Source of the DNA: Candidatus Saccharimonadota bacterium
GTDB lineage: Bacteria > Patescibacteriota > Saccharimonadia > Saccharimonadales > UBA4665
Assembly: GCA_028289245.1 (NCBI GenBank)
Contig: JAQGGT010000006.1
Coordinates: 387,898 to 451,897, forward strand
Length of the DNA: 64,000 nt
Direction: 5' to 3'
A program made the position numbers and the translations under genes. The notes beneath the pieces were generated by a model, which saw nothing but the letters and a program-made list of their open reading frames with translations, did not search any database and was not told where the DNA came from. Below are positions 53,496 to 61,975 of the stretch, in pieces; the first letter of the stretch is position 1; each line of letters begins with the position of its first letter.

Positions 53496-54167
53496 CTAGT
53501 TCAACGCCAGTTTTAGTTTGCTCAGGTCTGGAATGATAAATGTGTGATCATCTTGCACGACCAGATTTTCTTCTGCGAGCTGTTCGAGCGCCCTACTAGC
53601 AGTTTCCCGATTCATGTTGATTGAATCAGAAATGTCCTGATGGGTTATGGGCGCGTCAATCATTGTGCCGCCATTGCGACTTTTGCCAAAACGTTCGGCG
53701 AAGAATAGTAATTCTGCAATGACTCTGCCACGAGCCGAGCGAAACTCAAGTATCTGGATGCGCTGCGTATAGATGGCTATAACGTTTACGGCTTGGTTCA
53801 GTATTTCTTGTGTGAGCCACATGTTGTTGCCCATGGCAATGCGCAGCTTATCTTTTGACGACCGTATAACGCTCACATCGCTCATTGCCTCATAAAACAA
53901 TCCAGTAACGTGGAAGCCGTCAAGCGCCCACGGCAGTGGCATGAATTCGCCGGCTTCCAAGATGAGTAGTAAGTTAGCATGACCGTCCTCGGACGTTGAA
54001 TAGGATTTAACGAAGCCCTGTTTGATTAAGTAGACCCCATCGGGCTCATCAAAGCCATTTATGATAGTTTCGCCATTTTTGAATTCCATGGCTAAGCCAT
54101 CGCTAAAATAAGAGCGTATACTTTTGTCTCTTCGACTGTGCGCGTCAACCCGGGAGTTTTCAGTCAT
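53496..54167 (-). CDS. Crp/Fnr-family transcriptional regulator
   Basis: 223 residues. N-terminal cyclic-nucleotide-binding fold (EFKNGETIINGFDEPDGVYL, IKQGFVKSYSTSEDG, LILEAGEFMPL), dimerisation helix, and C-terminal HTH (ITHQDISDSINMNRETASRA, LEQLAEENLVV). No N-terminal Fnr Fe-S cysteine cluster. The ligand pocket Glu/Arg of cAMP binders is not evident. Upstream of the broken GNAT gene, downstream of a flavin-domain gene on the same strand. Confidence 0.88.
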   Translation of the reverse strand: MTENSRVDAHSRRDKSIRSYFSDGLAMEFKNGETIINGFDEPDGVYLIKQGFVKSYSTSEDGHANLLLILEAGEFMPLPWALDGFHVTGLFYEAMSDVSVIRSSKDKLRIAMGNNMWLTQEILNQAVNVIAIYTQRIQILEFRSARGRVIAELLFFAERFGKSRNGGTMIDAPITHQDISDSINMNRETASRALEQLAEENLVVQDDHTFIIPDLSKLKLALN

Positions 54168-54270
54168 AACCTTAGTCTACTCGTATATTTTTGCTTTACC
54201 TGTACGTTTGCGCACACACCTGGCTCAATGCTCTGTCCATTCTGATGAACTTAGTCGCTGAATATCATGG

Positions 54271-54768
54271 TTAAAAGTCTTTTAGTTCAAACTTAGTGAT
54301 CGATTCAAACAAGTCATCGTAACCGCCGGCATCCGGGCGTTCGTAGACAGCCATCCTCACTAGCACCGGCTTGATCTCGAACGCCACGAATGCGCCGGCT
54401 TCGATCTTGGATATCGCCGGTATGCCACCGTCGCTCGTCTTCATGCTGGCTTTCATGTTCATTTGCGCAATTTCGTTTATCTTGGAGGAGTCAGTTATCT
54501 CTTTTGCCTCGCCAGTTAGCTGAACAGTAGTTTGCGTAATGGCATCAAAAACGGTCAGCATAACATGCCTATTGTGCGTAAGGTTATCGTATTTTCTAGT
54601 ATCGGACTTGGTGAGAACTGATACGATGAATTTTTTATCGATGCCAAAATATATAGCCGCTCCATACGGGTCGTTGTCTGGAGTGACGGAAGACAGTACA
54701 CCAACAGGAGTGCTGTCCAAAAACTCATAAATCCGTGTTTCTGTATCTGAATAGGTAGTAATCTGCAT
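54271..54768 (-). CDS. pyridoxamine 5'-phosphate oxidase-like FMN-binding protein
   Basis: 165 residues of the split-barrel flavin fold: IYEFLDSTPVGVLSSVTPDN, AAIYFGIDKKFIVSVLTKSD, TRKYDNLTHNRHVMLTVFD, TVQLTGEAKEI. Such proteins bind FMN or F420/heme; substrate unknown. A GGAG site precedes the ATG. It may be in one regulon with the Crp/Fnr gene (103-nt gap). Confidence 0.8.
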   Translation of the reverse strand: MQITTYSDTETRIYEFLDSTPVGVLSSVTPDNDPYGAAIYFGIDKKFIVSVLTKSDTRKYDNLTHNRHVMLTVFDAITQTTVQLTGEAKEITDSSKINEIAQMNMKASMKTSDGGIPAISKIEAGAFVAFEIKPVLVRMAVYERPDAGGYDDLFESITKFELKDF

Positions 54769-54890
54769 AGAGCTCTCCTTAATGATTTGATGCTCTTTCT
54801 ATCTTATGACTTGCAAAAATGATGGTCTGTGACGCCACGCACCGACATAGTATTTGCTAGCTGTTTAAATGGAAGTAGGGAAGGATTTAT

Positions 54891-55397
54891 ATGATTCAAC
54901 AAACTACGGAACTCAATAACACACAATTATTACAAATAGGGCAGCAGCACATGCTAGAGGGTTTTACGAAACAGCGCCAGAAGACCCTCGATGATGAACT
55001 GCACGAAGCGGGGGTCGATCGCTACGACTTTTGGTTGCCAGAAACGCACGCCCTGCCATACATTGTTCATCTCGATGAGCACATCAAGGGGATAGTCTAT
55101 GGCAAGTACGTGCAGAACGGCACCGAGCCAGCTGGTGGGCGTGGTGCACTGGTCGCCACCGATAGTCGCATACTATTGATTGATAAAAAGCCGATGTTTC
55201 TAAAGTGTGATGAGCTGTCATATCACGTTGTTAGTGGTGTCACGTACACGAAAGTGGGCATGGCAGGGACTGTCACGCTGCACACACGCGCTGGCGACAT
55301 ACATGTTCGCACCTTTAATCAAAAATGTGCCGATATGTTCGTGGCCGCTATCGAGGCCAAGACTTTTGAGGGCGCGGAGAATCTACATAAAGTATGA
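54891..55397 (+). CDS. PH-like domain protein
   Basis: 168 residues. N-terminal helical part (QQTTELNNTQLLQIGQQHML, KQRQKTLDDELHEAG) and a beta domain (GALVATDSRILLIDKKPMFL, VVSGVTYTKVGMAGTVTLHT, IHVRTFNQKCADMFVAAIEA) that follows the bacterial PH (bPH/YokE-like) pattern, with the final helix. Likely protein- or lipid-interaction module; function unknown. Followed by a PspC-domain remnant in another frame. Confidence 0.65.
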   Translation: MIQQTTELNNTQLLQIGQQHMLEGFTKQRQKTLDDELHEAGVDRYDFWLPETHALPYIVHLDEHIKGIVYGKYVQNGTEPAGGRGALVATDSRILLIDKKPMFLKCDELSYHVVSGVTYTKVGMAGTVTLHTRAGDIHVRTFNQKCADMFVAAIEAKTFEGAENLHKV

Positions 55398-55410
55398 AGT
55401 CGATCATGCA

Positions 55411-55515
55411 GTACCTACTAGACTCCTCTATCTGTCGTCTGAAAATAAGAAAGTAGCCGAAGTTTGCGGAGGTATTGCTGAATATTTTGAATTTGATCCA
55501 ACCGGGAGTTTTTAA
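55411..55515 (+). pseudogene. PspC-domain remnant
   Basis: Residues RLLYLSSENKKVAEVCGGIA then EYFEFDPTGSF match the first half of a PspC domain (kRLyRs...iaGVCgGiAeYf..Dpt), ending abruptly at TAA 55513-55515 before the TM helix. No start codon lies close in this frame. Remnant of a PH-PspC-type gene. Confidence 0.5.
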
Positions 55516-55560
55516 GGAGACTATACCTTCACGGCGAGTGGTGCAGTGAACGCGTCTTCG

Positions 55561-55863
55561 CTAGTTATCTTGCGCGGGTAGCCAAGTGAACGTTTCACAT
55601 TTTGGGCAAAAAGTCTCACCAGGATGAAGATCGAGTTTTTCTAAGCAGTTTGCGCAGATTTGCGCAGTAATCGGGACTATTGCTTTGGTGTTCTGTTGTG
55701 TGACAGGCACTATCTTACCGTCATGATCATAGACTGGCGCTTTGCCGCTGTATATCTGATCTATGAAGTTTAGATCGCCAGATTTATCGCGTACCTCTAG
55801 CTCCATGCCATCGTTAAAGTAGATACGGTAATCACGGATAGCGGGTAGTGGCTCGTCATTCAT
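55561..55863 (-). CDS. small zinc-ribbon protein
   Basis: 100 residues from ATG 55863, which is 7 nt after TATAAT on the minus strand; the upstream in-frame ATG overlaps that -10. C-terminal C-A-N-C ... C-P-K-C pair (ICANCLEKLDLHPGETFCPK) forms a zinc ribbon; the N-terminal YRIYFNDGMELEVRDKSG is a beta-hairpin-like region. No family named. Confidence 0.65.
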   Translation of the reverse strand: MNDEPLPAIRDYRIYFNDGMELEVRDKSGDLNFIDQIYSGKAPVYDHDGKIVPVTQQNTKAIVPITAQICANCLEKLDLHPGETFCPKCETFTWLPAQDN

Positions 55864-55953
55864 ATACTCCATTATAATCCAGGACTTGTTGTAAAGGTAT
55901 AATTCCCACCTCTACGCGTTGACTTTTTAACATTCTTATGCTAATATATTGAG

Positions 55954-56697
55954 ATGATTTTAGGTAGCTGGGCGAGAGATGCTGAGAAGTTAGTCTCGTA
56001 TCTGCCTTCAGACGAGCTGGTTGCACAACGGGCTGACTATCTTTTGAGCCAGGTCTTGCCGCGGAGCGTGCCGGTTAAAGCGTCTTTTTTTGACCAAACA
56101 GCATTCCCGGCATTGCCACCAAATGCGTTTCTTGCGGCCGATCGACAAGACTTAGCGGGTAGTAGATCAAAGCTCGGGCAAATAGCCGTTTCATTGCCAG
56201 GTGTGGCATTTGTAGCCCATGGTGAAGGCGTGCCGTCGGTGCTCGCTCTGCCGGTCCACGATCCCAGCAGGCGATTTGGTAACGGTTCAATACTTTTACA
56301 TGAACTTATGCATATTACCGAAAATGAAGTAGGACTTACTACTGCTTCACATGGACGTAGGGAACGACGGGCCTATCAAATGAATACTGATATTTTGTCG
56401 GCGCTTGACGGAACAGATTTCCAGACCTACCTCGATAACTGGCCAGTACAGTTCACACAATCCACGACGCCTGTCACGTCTCAAACAACCCAAATTTCGG
56501 TAGATATACTGTTTCATGACATGACTTGTCCAGTGCCACCAAAAGAGACATTTGCCCATGAAATGTGGAAAGAAGATGGAACCAGCCGCCAGGTGCTGCA
56601 ACATATCGGCAGGGCTAGCGTTTTCGAGAAACTGACTATGGGTCTTGAAGACAGCCTAGTAAACATACTTGCAGACGATTTGCATGATTTAAGTTAG
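55954..56697 (+). CDS. hypothetical protein with HExxH motif
   Basis: 247 residues. HELMH near residue 115 in GNGSILLHELMHITENEVG, followed by RRERRAYQMNTD with a possible third ligand, gives a gluzincin/minimal-protease look. The N-terminal and C-terminal parts are unrecognised. No signal peptide, so cytosolic. TAATAT lies 6 nt before the ATG (leaderless). Peptidase activity is only a hypothesis. Confidence 0.6.
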   Translation: MILGSWARDAEKLVSYLPSDELVAQRADYLLSQVLPRSVPVKASFFDQTAFPALPPNAFLAADRQDLAGSRSKLGQIAVSLPGVAFVAHGEGVPSVLALPVHDPSRRFGNGSILLHELMHITENEVGLTTASHGRRERRAYQMNTDILSALDGTDFQTYLDNWPVQFTQSTTPVTSQTTQISVDILFHDMTCPVPPKETFAHEMWKEDGTSRQVLQHIGRASVFEKLTMGLEDSLVNILADDLHDLS

Positions 56698-56770
56698 TTG
56701 GCGCCTTAGGTGTTAGGGTGGTGCTATTGTAGGTACCACGAAAATTCATAGAATTTGGTACGATGGAGAT

Positions 56771-57376
56771 ATGCGAAAAATAGTAGTCTTATCATTCATC
56801 AGCCTCGATGGCATAATGCAAGCCCCGGGCGCCCCCGAAGAAGACACCTCGGACGGCTTCCAGTACGGCGGCTGGACCGTGCCGTATTCCGATGAATTCT
56901 CGGGCAATCTAATGGGCGAGCAAATGGCTATGCCGTTTGATTTACTGCTTGGCCGCAAAACCTATGATATCTTTGCGCCGTATTGGCCGACGCAAGGTCC
57001 GTCGGAGGTAAGCGTCCCCTTTAATAAAGCCACAAAATACGTTGTCTCTGGTTCATCGCCAGAACTGACGTGGGAAAATTCCGAACTCGTAGACGGCGAT
57101 GTGGTCTCCAAGTTGCAGGAGCTCAAGCAGCAAGACGGGCCAATGCTGCAAGTCCACGGCAGCGGCACCATGATTCAGACATTACTCAACAACGATCTAG
57201 TTGACGAGCTATGGCTCAAGATATTTCCCGTTACGCTCGGCAGCGGCAAGCGCCTGTTTGCAGAGGGAACCACGCCGGCCGCTTTCGAGCTGATCGACTC
57301 CAAAGTTACGCCCCGCGGCGTCATCTTCGCTAATTACAAACGTGCTGGCGACGTTAAGACTGGCTCGTTTGACTGA
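56771..57376 (+). CDS. dihydrofolate reductase-like (RibD C-terminal family) protein
   Basis: 201 residues. RibD_C/YyaP-type fold: KIVVLSFISLDGIMQAPG, FDLLLGRKTYDIFAPYWP, KATKYVVSGS, LQVHGSGTMIQTLL, DELWLKIFPVTLGSGKRLF. Proteins of this type are reductase-like with unknown substrates. TACGAT 6 nt before ATG. The stop shares a base with the next gene start (TGATG). Confidence 0.88.
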   Translation: MRKIVVLSFISLDGIMQAPGAPEEDTSDGFQYGGWTVPYSDEFSGNLMGEQMAMPFDLLLGRKTYDIFAPYWPTQGPSEVSVPFNKATKYVVSGSSPELTWENSELVDGDVVSKLQELKQQDGPMLQVHGSGTMIQTLLNNDLVDELWLKIFPVTLGSGKRLFAEGTTPAAFELIDSKVTPRGVIFANYKRAGDVKTGSFD

Positions 57377-57813
57377 TGAAAACCACCTACCAGACTACCG
57401 TTATAGGTTTTGGCAATCACGCCTCGATTGAGATTCCGGATAAAAACCTAGCTGAGATTGGTGGTAATAAACGAGCGCCCCTAAAAATTACCATTAACGG
57501 CTACACCTATCAGAGTACAGCCACGGGCGTAGACGGCAAGTGCATGGTGGTGTTTCCAACCCGTGACCGAGATGCCTCGGGTGCGGCAGCTGGGGATCGC
57601 ATAACGGTGACCTTAGAACTGGATGACGGCTATCGCCATGTTGACGTGCCCGATGCCCTAAAAGATGCGCTGGCCGTAAACGGTCTGAGCGAGGTATTTC
57701 ATGATCAAACCTATTCCAAGCGTAAAGAATTCGCTAAGCAGGTAGGTGATGCAAAAGCCGAAGAAACCAGAGCTCGTCGAATTGAAAAAATTATAGCTCA
57801 GCTCCAGCAGTGA
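57376..57813 (+). CDS. YdeI/OmpD-associated family protein (DUF1905 plus YdeI)
   Basis: 145 residues. N-terminal DUF1905 beta-barrel (IEIPDKNLAEIGGNKRAPLK, GDRITVTLELDD) and C-terminal YdeI helix pair (SEVFHDQTYSKRKEFAKQVG, ARRIEKIIAQLQQ). Annotated in other bacteria as bacteriocin-protection related; actual function unclear. Coupled to the DHFR-like gene. Confidence 0.85.
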   Translation: MKTTYQTTVIGFGNHASIEIPDKNLAEIGGNKRAPLKITINGYTYQSTATGVDGKCMVVFPTRDRDASGAAAGDRITVTLELDDGYRHVDVPDALKDALAVNGLSEVFHDQTYSKRKEFAKQVGDAKAEETRARRIEKIIAQLQQ

Positions 57814-57885
57814 CATGCCAATGGGACTGGCACTAGCCAATGACAGCGCGTCTCTAATGGCCGTTCTTTTGTTACAATGATGCAT

Positions 57886-58464
57886 ATGAGTAACGCAATT
57901 CTAGTTCCCGGCCGTCCCGACAAAGACCAGCACTATGACCCGCAGCGGCCCAGTAACAGCGAAGACCACTGGTTCGGCTGGCTCCGGCGGCAGCTGATCT
58001 TAAAGGATATTCATGCTGTTTCCGTTGAGCCGCCGTTTCCGTTTCGCCCCCGCTATGACGAGTGGCTACGCGAGTTTGAGCGCTTCGACATACTGCCCGA
58101 CACGATATTGGTTGGCCACAGTTGCGGCGGCGGTTTCCTGGTCAGGTATTTGAGCGAGCACAAAGATCTCAAAGTCGGCAAAGTTTTCTTGGTAGCACCG
58201 TGGGTGAATCCGGACAATGAGGAAGCGTCCGACACAGCGGATTTCTTCGACTTCGAAATCGACCCCGACTTTCCGTCCCGCACCGATGGCGTGACAGTCT
58301 TTTTCTCGACTGACGATGCAGTGAGCGTCGTAAAGACAGTGCACATACTCAAGGAAAAAGTGCCTAACCTGCAACTAAGGGAGTATTCCGATAAGGGCCA
58401 CTTTACGCTCAACAGCCTCGGCACCGTCGAGTTCCCAGAGCTTCTCGAGGAGCTCATAGGCTAA
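57886..58464 (+). CDS. RBBP9/YdeN-type alpha/beta hydrolase
   Basis: 192 residues from ATG 57886, 7 nt after TACAAT; an in-frame upstream ATG is in the promoter. Serine hydrolase with nucleophile elbow GHSCGGGFL, acid in STDDAVSVV and His in YSDKGHFTLNSLG. N-terminus AILVPGRPDKDQHYDP. Substrate unknown. Abuts the next gene (stop and start share TAATG). Confidence 0.88.
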   Translation: MSNAILVPGRPDKDQHYDPQRPSNSEDHWFGWLRRQLILKDIHAVSVEPPFPFRPRYDEWLREFERFDILPDTILVGHSCGGGFLVRYLSEHKDLKVGKVFLVAPWVNPDNEEASDTADFFDFEIDPDFPSRTDGVTVFFSTDDAVSVVKTVHILKEKVPNLQLREYSDKGHFTLNSLGTVEFPELLEELIG

Positions 58465-58952
58465 TGCCTCGCTACGGTATAGCTACGATCTTCGAAGATC
58501 ATCCGGTTGGCCACGAGTTCGCAGCCGATGATTTGCCACTGCACCTCACGCACATCGATTCGTTTGAAGTCGTGCTTCAGCCGGCCGAGTTGGTTGCTCG
58601 ATTAGGCACGCTGCTCGCCGGTCAGAAAGCCTTCAGCGTGCCGGCGCTCGCCGATGAACAATACGGCCCAGAAAAAGATATTCCCGTCACCGTCCTCGAG
58701 CTAACGCCCGAATTGGCTGATCTTCATAAAACGCTGGTCACTTTTTTAAGCGAAGCGGGTGCAATATTAAAAAACCCACACTTCAACGGTGATTATTTCT
58801 CGCCGCACGTCTCAGTTTATGGTGCCAAACGCGTCAACCCGGGCGAGCCTGTACATATCAAAGACATTTCAATCGCCGCCAAGGTCAGTGATGCCGAGGA
58901 CGCCAGCCGGCGGATACTCGCAAATATCCCCTTTGCTTCAGCGTCGAGCTAG
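58464..58952 (+). CDS. 2H phosphoesterase-like protein
   Basis: 162 residues. Two H-x-[TS]-type motifs, HLTHID near residue 27 and HVSVYG near 115, spaced as in the 2H/LigT RNA-ligase-cyclic phosphodiesterase fold. Would act on 2'-5' or 2',3'-cyclic phosphates; substrate open. Converges with the gene at 58949 (4-nt overlap). Confidence 0.75.
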   Translation: MPRYGIATIFEDHPVGHEFAADDLPLHLTHIDSFEVVLQPAELVARLGTLLAGQKAFSVPALADEQYGPEKDIPVTVLELTPELADLHKTLVTFLSEAGAILKNPHFNGDYFSPHVSVYGAKRVNPGEPVHIKDISIAAKVSDAEDASRRILANIPFASASS

Positions 58953-59404
58953 GTCTGCTTTTCTTGAGGGAACGCAGTGTTGAGTTCCCGCAGGGCGATT
59001 TCCCGTAATCGGTAGGCCTCGGCACGCTCTGCTTCGGCGGTGGCGAGCTGTGCTCGTTCATGGGAGATCTCCACTGGTGTCATGCTAGAAAACCGACAAT
59101 CCCGGCAGATCACTTCGCCGGCTAAGCGCTTCATCGATTCTAGCGCATCTAGCTGTGTTGCATGAACCCGACTTTCAGACTCGATGGAAGAGCGCGGATC
59201 ATCTTCCAGGCGCGGACATTGCAACGTAGCTCGATAGCCTCGAGTTTGCGATACCTGCATTTGTTCTGGCGTCACATCATTTTCATCGAGAACAATCGAT
59301 TTAGACACACTCCTGGACTCGTCTTGAAACACCCGGATCCGTCGCGTAAAAATCACCGACTTTACATCACATTGCTCAAAAGATTTTTTACCAGCACGAC
59401 TCAT
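58949..59404 (-). CDS. hypothetical protein with CxxC motif
   Basis: 151 residues. Central CRDC (EVICRDCRFSS) and another Cys pair are few, so a zinc site is possible. The C-terminus is a long Ala/Glu/Arg helix (SHERAQLATAEAERAEAYRL). No family recognised. Minus-strand TATAGT lies 9 nt before the ATG. Confidence 0.55.
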   Translation of the reverse strand: MSRAGKKSFEQCDVKSVIFTRRIRVFQDESRSVSKSIVLDENDVTPEQMQVSQTRGYRATLQCPRLEDDPRSSIESESRVHATQLDALESMKRLAGEVICRDCRFSSMTPVEISHERAQLATAEAERAEAYRLREIALRELNTAFPQEKQT

Positions 59405-59520
59405 ATAAAACAGACTATATCATATTTTCTCAAATATAGGAAATTAGTGACAAAATGGTATAGTAGGCCCAGAAATAAGTAGGCAACTGCCCGTTTTGTT
59501 TCTTTACAACTAGGAGTGTC

Positions 59521-60291
59521 ATGACGCATGTGTTCGGAATCCTGCTGTTACTGCTGGCGATCATCCTGCACGAGGCCGGGCACGCCATCACCATGATGCG
59601 CCGCGGTGTCGACATCAAGGAGGCTGGTATCGGTTTTCCCATCAAGAAGTGCAAGCTGACCGTCCGGCCCAAGTGGTTGCCGTTTCCGGTGATTCTCGGA
59701 CCGGTGCTCGTGGGCGCGTACGTGATGCCCTCGGACGTTGGTGCGGCCAAGCTGAAATCGATGCGTTACAAGGACCAGGCCAGTTGCTACGGCGCCGGCG
59801 TGATCATGAACCTGCTGTTCGCAACAAGCTTGCTTGTGATAGCCGGGGCGTGTACTTGCTTGGCGCCAGGGTACGACCACCAGCACGACTTCATCGTCAT
59901 GCTGTGCGCGCTTGGCGCGTTCGCGGCAGTGTTCCTGCTTCGACGTTGGCTGTCGCTCATTATGCCGGTCTTTGGCGTGCTGTTTATGGCCCTTGTGGTA
60001 GCGTTGCTGTTCCAGTCGACCGACAACGTCGGCGGCCCCGGCTCGACCATCGGCGCCTCGGCAGGTGCCAGTTCCTGGATCGATGCTCTATCGCTCGGTG
60101 CGAATCTGTCGCTCGGCTTGGGCTTGTTCAACGCTTTGCCGTTCGTTCCGCTGGACGGTGGAAAGATCGTCACCGCGCTGTTGCAAGCCGCCAAGTGGGC
60201 CCGACTCGACCAGGTCTTCACCTATGCCACGGCAGTGGTGTTTTCCAGCTTCATCGTGTTCCTGATCGTCAAAGACATCTACAGCATCTAG
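59521..60291 (+). CDS. M50 site-2-type metalloprotease in a GC-rich cassette
   Basis: 256 residues, about six TM helices. HEAGH (residues 18-22, in ILHEAGHAITMMRRG) and the distal LPFVPLDGGKI give the zinc-binding His-Glu-His plus Asp set of intramembrane proteases. It cleaves TM substrates, often anti-sigma factors; none is adjacent. Codon usage is much more GC-rich than its AT-rich flanks, as with the gene at 2806. TATAGT at 59459 and AGGAG before ATG. A very strong hairpin follows. Confidence 0.85.
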   Translation: MTHVFGILLLLLAIILHEAGHAITMMRRGVDIKEAGIGFPIKKCKLTVRPKWLPFPVILGPVLVGAYVMPSDVGAAKLKSMRYKDQASCYGAGVIMNLLFATSLLVIAGACTCLAPGYDHQHDFIVMLCALGAFAAVFLLRRWLSLIMPVFGVLFMALVVALLFQSTDNVGGPGSTIGASAGASSWIDALSLGANLSLGLGLFNALPFVPLDGGKIVTALLQAAKWARLDQVFTYATAVVFSSFIVFLIVKDIYSI

Positions 60292-60302
60292 CTGGTGAAG
60301 GT

Positions 60303-60338
60303 GGCCGTCAGGCTCCGAACTTCTGGAGCCTGACGGCC
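60303..60338 (+). terminator. very strong GC hairpin after the M50 gene
   Basis: Perfect 14-bp inverted repeat GGCCGTCAGGCTCC (60303-60316) / GGAGCCTGACGGCC (60325-60338) with 8-nt loop and no T-run; same style as the hairpin at 2754-2797. Confidence 0.75.
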
Positions 60339-60428
60339 CCACCCAGCTCCTCCGCACGTCATGACACTCCTAACATTCCCTTACATTATTATTCAAAGTT
60401 ACATCAATATTCTTGTTACACTAAACTC

Positions 60429-60695
60429 ATGAACAACGACGAACTAATTCAGCGCATAGAAAAACTAGAAGCTCGCAACAAAAAGGTCGAGAGCGACAAG
60501 GCCTGGGAGACGAGCTGGGCACGGCGGCTTAGCATTATGATGCTGACATATGGGGTAGTAGTTTTCTACCTGCACTTTGTGGTCCATATTGACCCCTGGA
60601 TAAACGCCCTAGTGCCCGTAATCGGCTTCTTTTTATCGACCCTTACGATTTCTCTCCTCAAGACATACTGGGTCGAGCGACGAACAAAAGACTAG
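60429..60695 (+). CDS. small two-TM protein
   Basis: 88 residues from ATG 60429, 6 nt after TACACT. N-terminal charged coiled-coil-like helix (DELIQRIEKLEARNKKVESD), then two TM helices (IMMLTYGVVVFYLHFVV and ALVPVIGFFLSTLTISLL) and a basic tail. Family resembles short 2TM-domain proteins; role unknown. A much longer frame overlaps the M50 gene but is a shadow. Confidence 0.65.
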   Translation: MNNDELIQRIEKLEARNKKVESDKAWETSWARRLSIMMLTYGVVVFYLHFVVHIDPWINALVPVIGFFLSTLTISLLKTYWVERRTKD

Positions 60696-60732
60696 TCTCC
60701 CTAAGCGAAGCCGCTTTTGGTATGATGAGTAT

Positions 60733-61029
60733 ATGAAAACTACAGGAACCATGTTCGTTATGCCCGGCAAAAGTATTGGCCGTATTGTGGGTGTTACCGT
60801 CGTATTTCTGTTGGTGCCATTAATCGCCATGCAGTTCACCGATCAAGTATCCTGGACAGTCGCCGATTTCGTGGCGGCTGCCGCGCTCTTGCTCGGCACG
60901 GGACTCATTTACGAACTTGTAGTGAGCAAAATCGGTAGTCGGCGCTACAAAGTCATCTTTGCCCTCGTCCTATTAGCAGCGCTTCTGTTCATTTGGACGT
61001 CACTGGCGGTTGGCTTCTTGGGCGATTAA
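60733..61029 (+). CDS. small three-TM protein
   Basis: 98 residues. TM helices IVGVTVVFLLVPLIAMQF, FVAAAALLLGTGLIYELVV and VIFALVLLAALLFIWTSL. Similar compact proteins are common in bacteria and are annotated only as hypothetical. TATGAT is 6 nt before the ATG. Confidence 0.65.
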   Translation: MKTTGTMFVMPGKSIGRIVGVTVVFLLVPLIAMQFTDQVSWTVADFVAAAALLLGTGLIYELVVSKIGSRRYKVIFALVLLAALLFIWTSLAVGFLGD

Positions 61030-61115
61030 GCCTACTTCATCACTGGTAAGACGGATAGTGTATTTACAACACTAACTATTTCTGCTATGCTGTGGGCAGA
61101 TAAGGAAATCCAACC

Positions 61116-61952
61116 GTGACAGAGCCATCCCCACCGATCGAACGCATCCTCATAGCTCGCGATGAAGAAGACCTGCGCAACCAGGCCAGCCTGGACGTAT
61201 TGCAGCAGGCGCTGGGCCGTTACTCAATCGAGGAGGTGGATGACATTGCCCAGGCCGACGCCATGGTAGCGCTCGGCGGCGACGGGGCATTTCTGCACGC
61301 CGCTCGGCGCTACGACTACGCGCCGGTGCCCATGACGGGCATCAATGCCGGCACCCTCGGCTACTACATGAGTACGCCACCCGACCCCGCGAGCATTGAC
61401 TATATGGTACGCAACCTGGCCACCGGCGATTACCACATTCATAACTTGCCGCTACTCGAACTAAAGCGTCTGGGCGGGGAGCTGGTTCGCTTGGCCGCCA
61501 ATGACATCGTCATCCGGGCCGATGGCTTCCAGGCCTTCAAGGCCGGGCTGGTGATCAGCGGCACACAGTTCGAGCACTTCACTGGCTCCGAGCTGGTGTT
61601 TAGTACGCCGCAAGGCTCGTCGGGCGAGTCGCTGGCTTACGGCGGTCCGTTCCTGCGTGAAGGCCTGCCAATTTGGTCGGTGGTGCCCGGTGCCGGCCAC
61701 CACTCCAAAGACTTTTATTCGCTTATTTCTAGCATGGTGCTCGGCGCCGAAGACGATGTGGTAGTCGAAGTTAAAGAGGCCAATAGGCGGCCCTTTGCCA
61801 TCGGTACCGACGGCGCTAAGGTGACCGACTGGAGTCAGCAAGAAGCGGCTTTCCGGGTGGCCATGAGTCAAGAAAAGTCCATTCAGCGCATCCGCCTTAA
61901 CAACAATTCCTACCTCCAAGACGTGTCGCGGATCTTCCGCGGCCGCCGCTAA
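61116..61952 (+). CDS. nadK: NAD kinase
   Basis: Phosphorylates NAD to NADP. 278 residues from GTG 61116. Motifs: VALGGDGAFLHAARRY (GGDG), GINAGTLGYY, AANDIVIRAD (usual NE/D motif), FSTPQGSSGESLAYGGPF (the conserved STPTGSTAYxxSxGGP site) and GTDGAK. All expected catalytic features are present. Faces a wHTH-Nudix protein gene convergently, 23 nt away. Confidence 0.93.
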   Translation: MTEPSPPIERILIARDEEDLRNQASLDVLQQALGRYSIEEVDDIAQADAMVALGGDGAFLHAARRYDYAPVPMTGINAGTLGYYMSTPPDPASIDYMVRNLATGDYHIHNLPLLELKRLGGELVRLAANDIVIRADGFQAFKAGLVISGTQFEHFTGSELVFSTPQGSSGESLAYGGPFLREGLPIWSVVPGAGHHSKDFYSLISSMVLGAEDDVVVEVKEANRRPFAIGTDGAKVTDWSQQEAAFRVAMSQEKSIQRIRLNNNSYLQDVSRIFRGRR

Positions 61953-61975
61953 GCTACCCACCGATTAAACTAAGC

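Noticed and set aside
59649..60695. 348-codon frame overlapping the M50 protease gene
   Set aside because: Arg-rich shadow of the GC-rich protease gene; only its last 88 codons (from ATG 60429 with a -10 box 6 nt upstream) look like a real protein.
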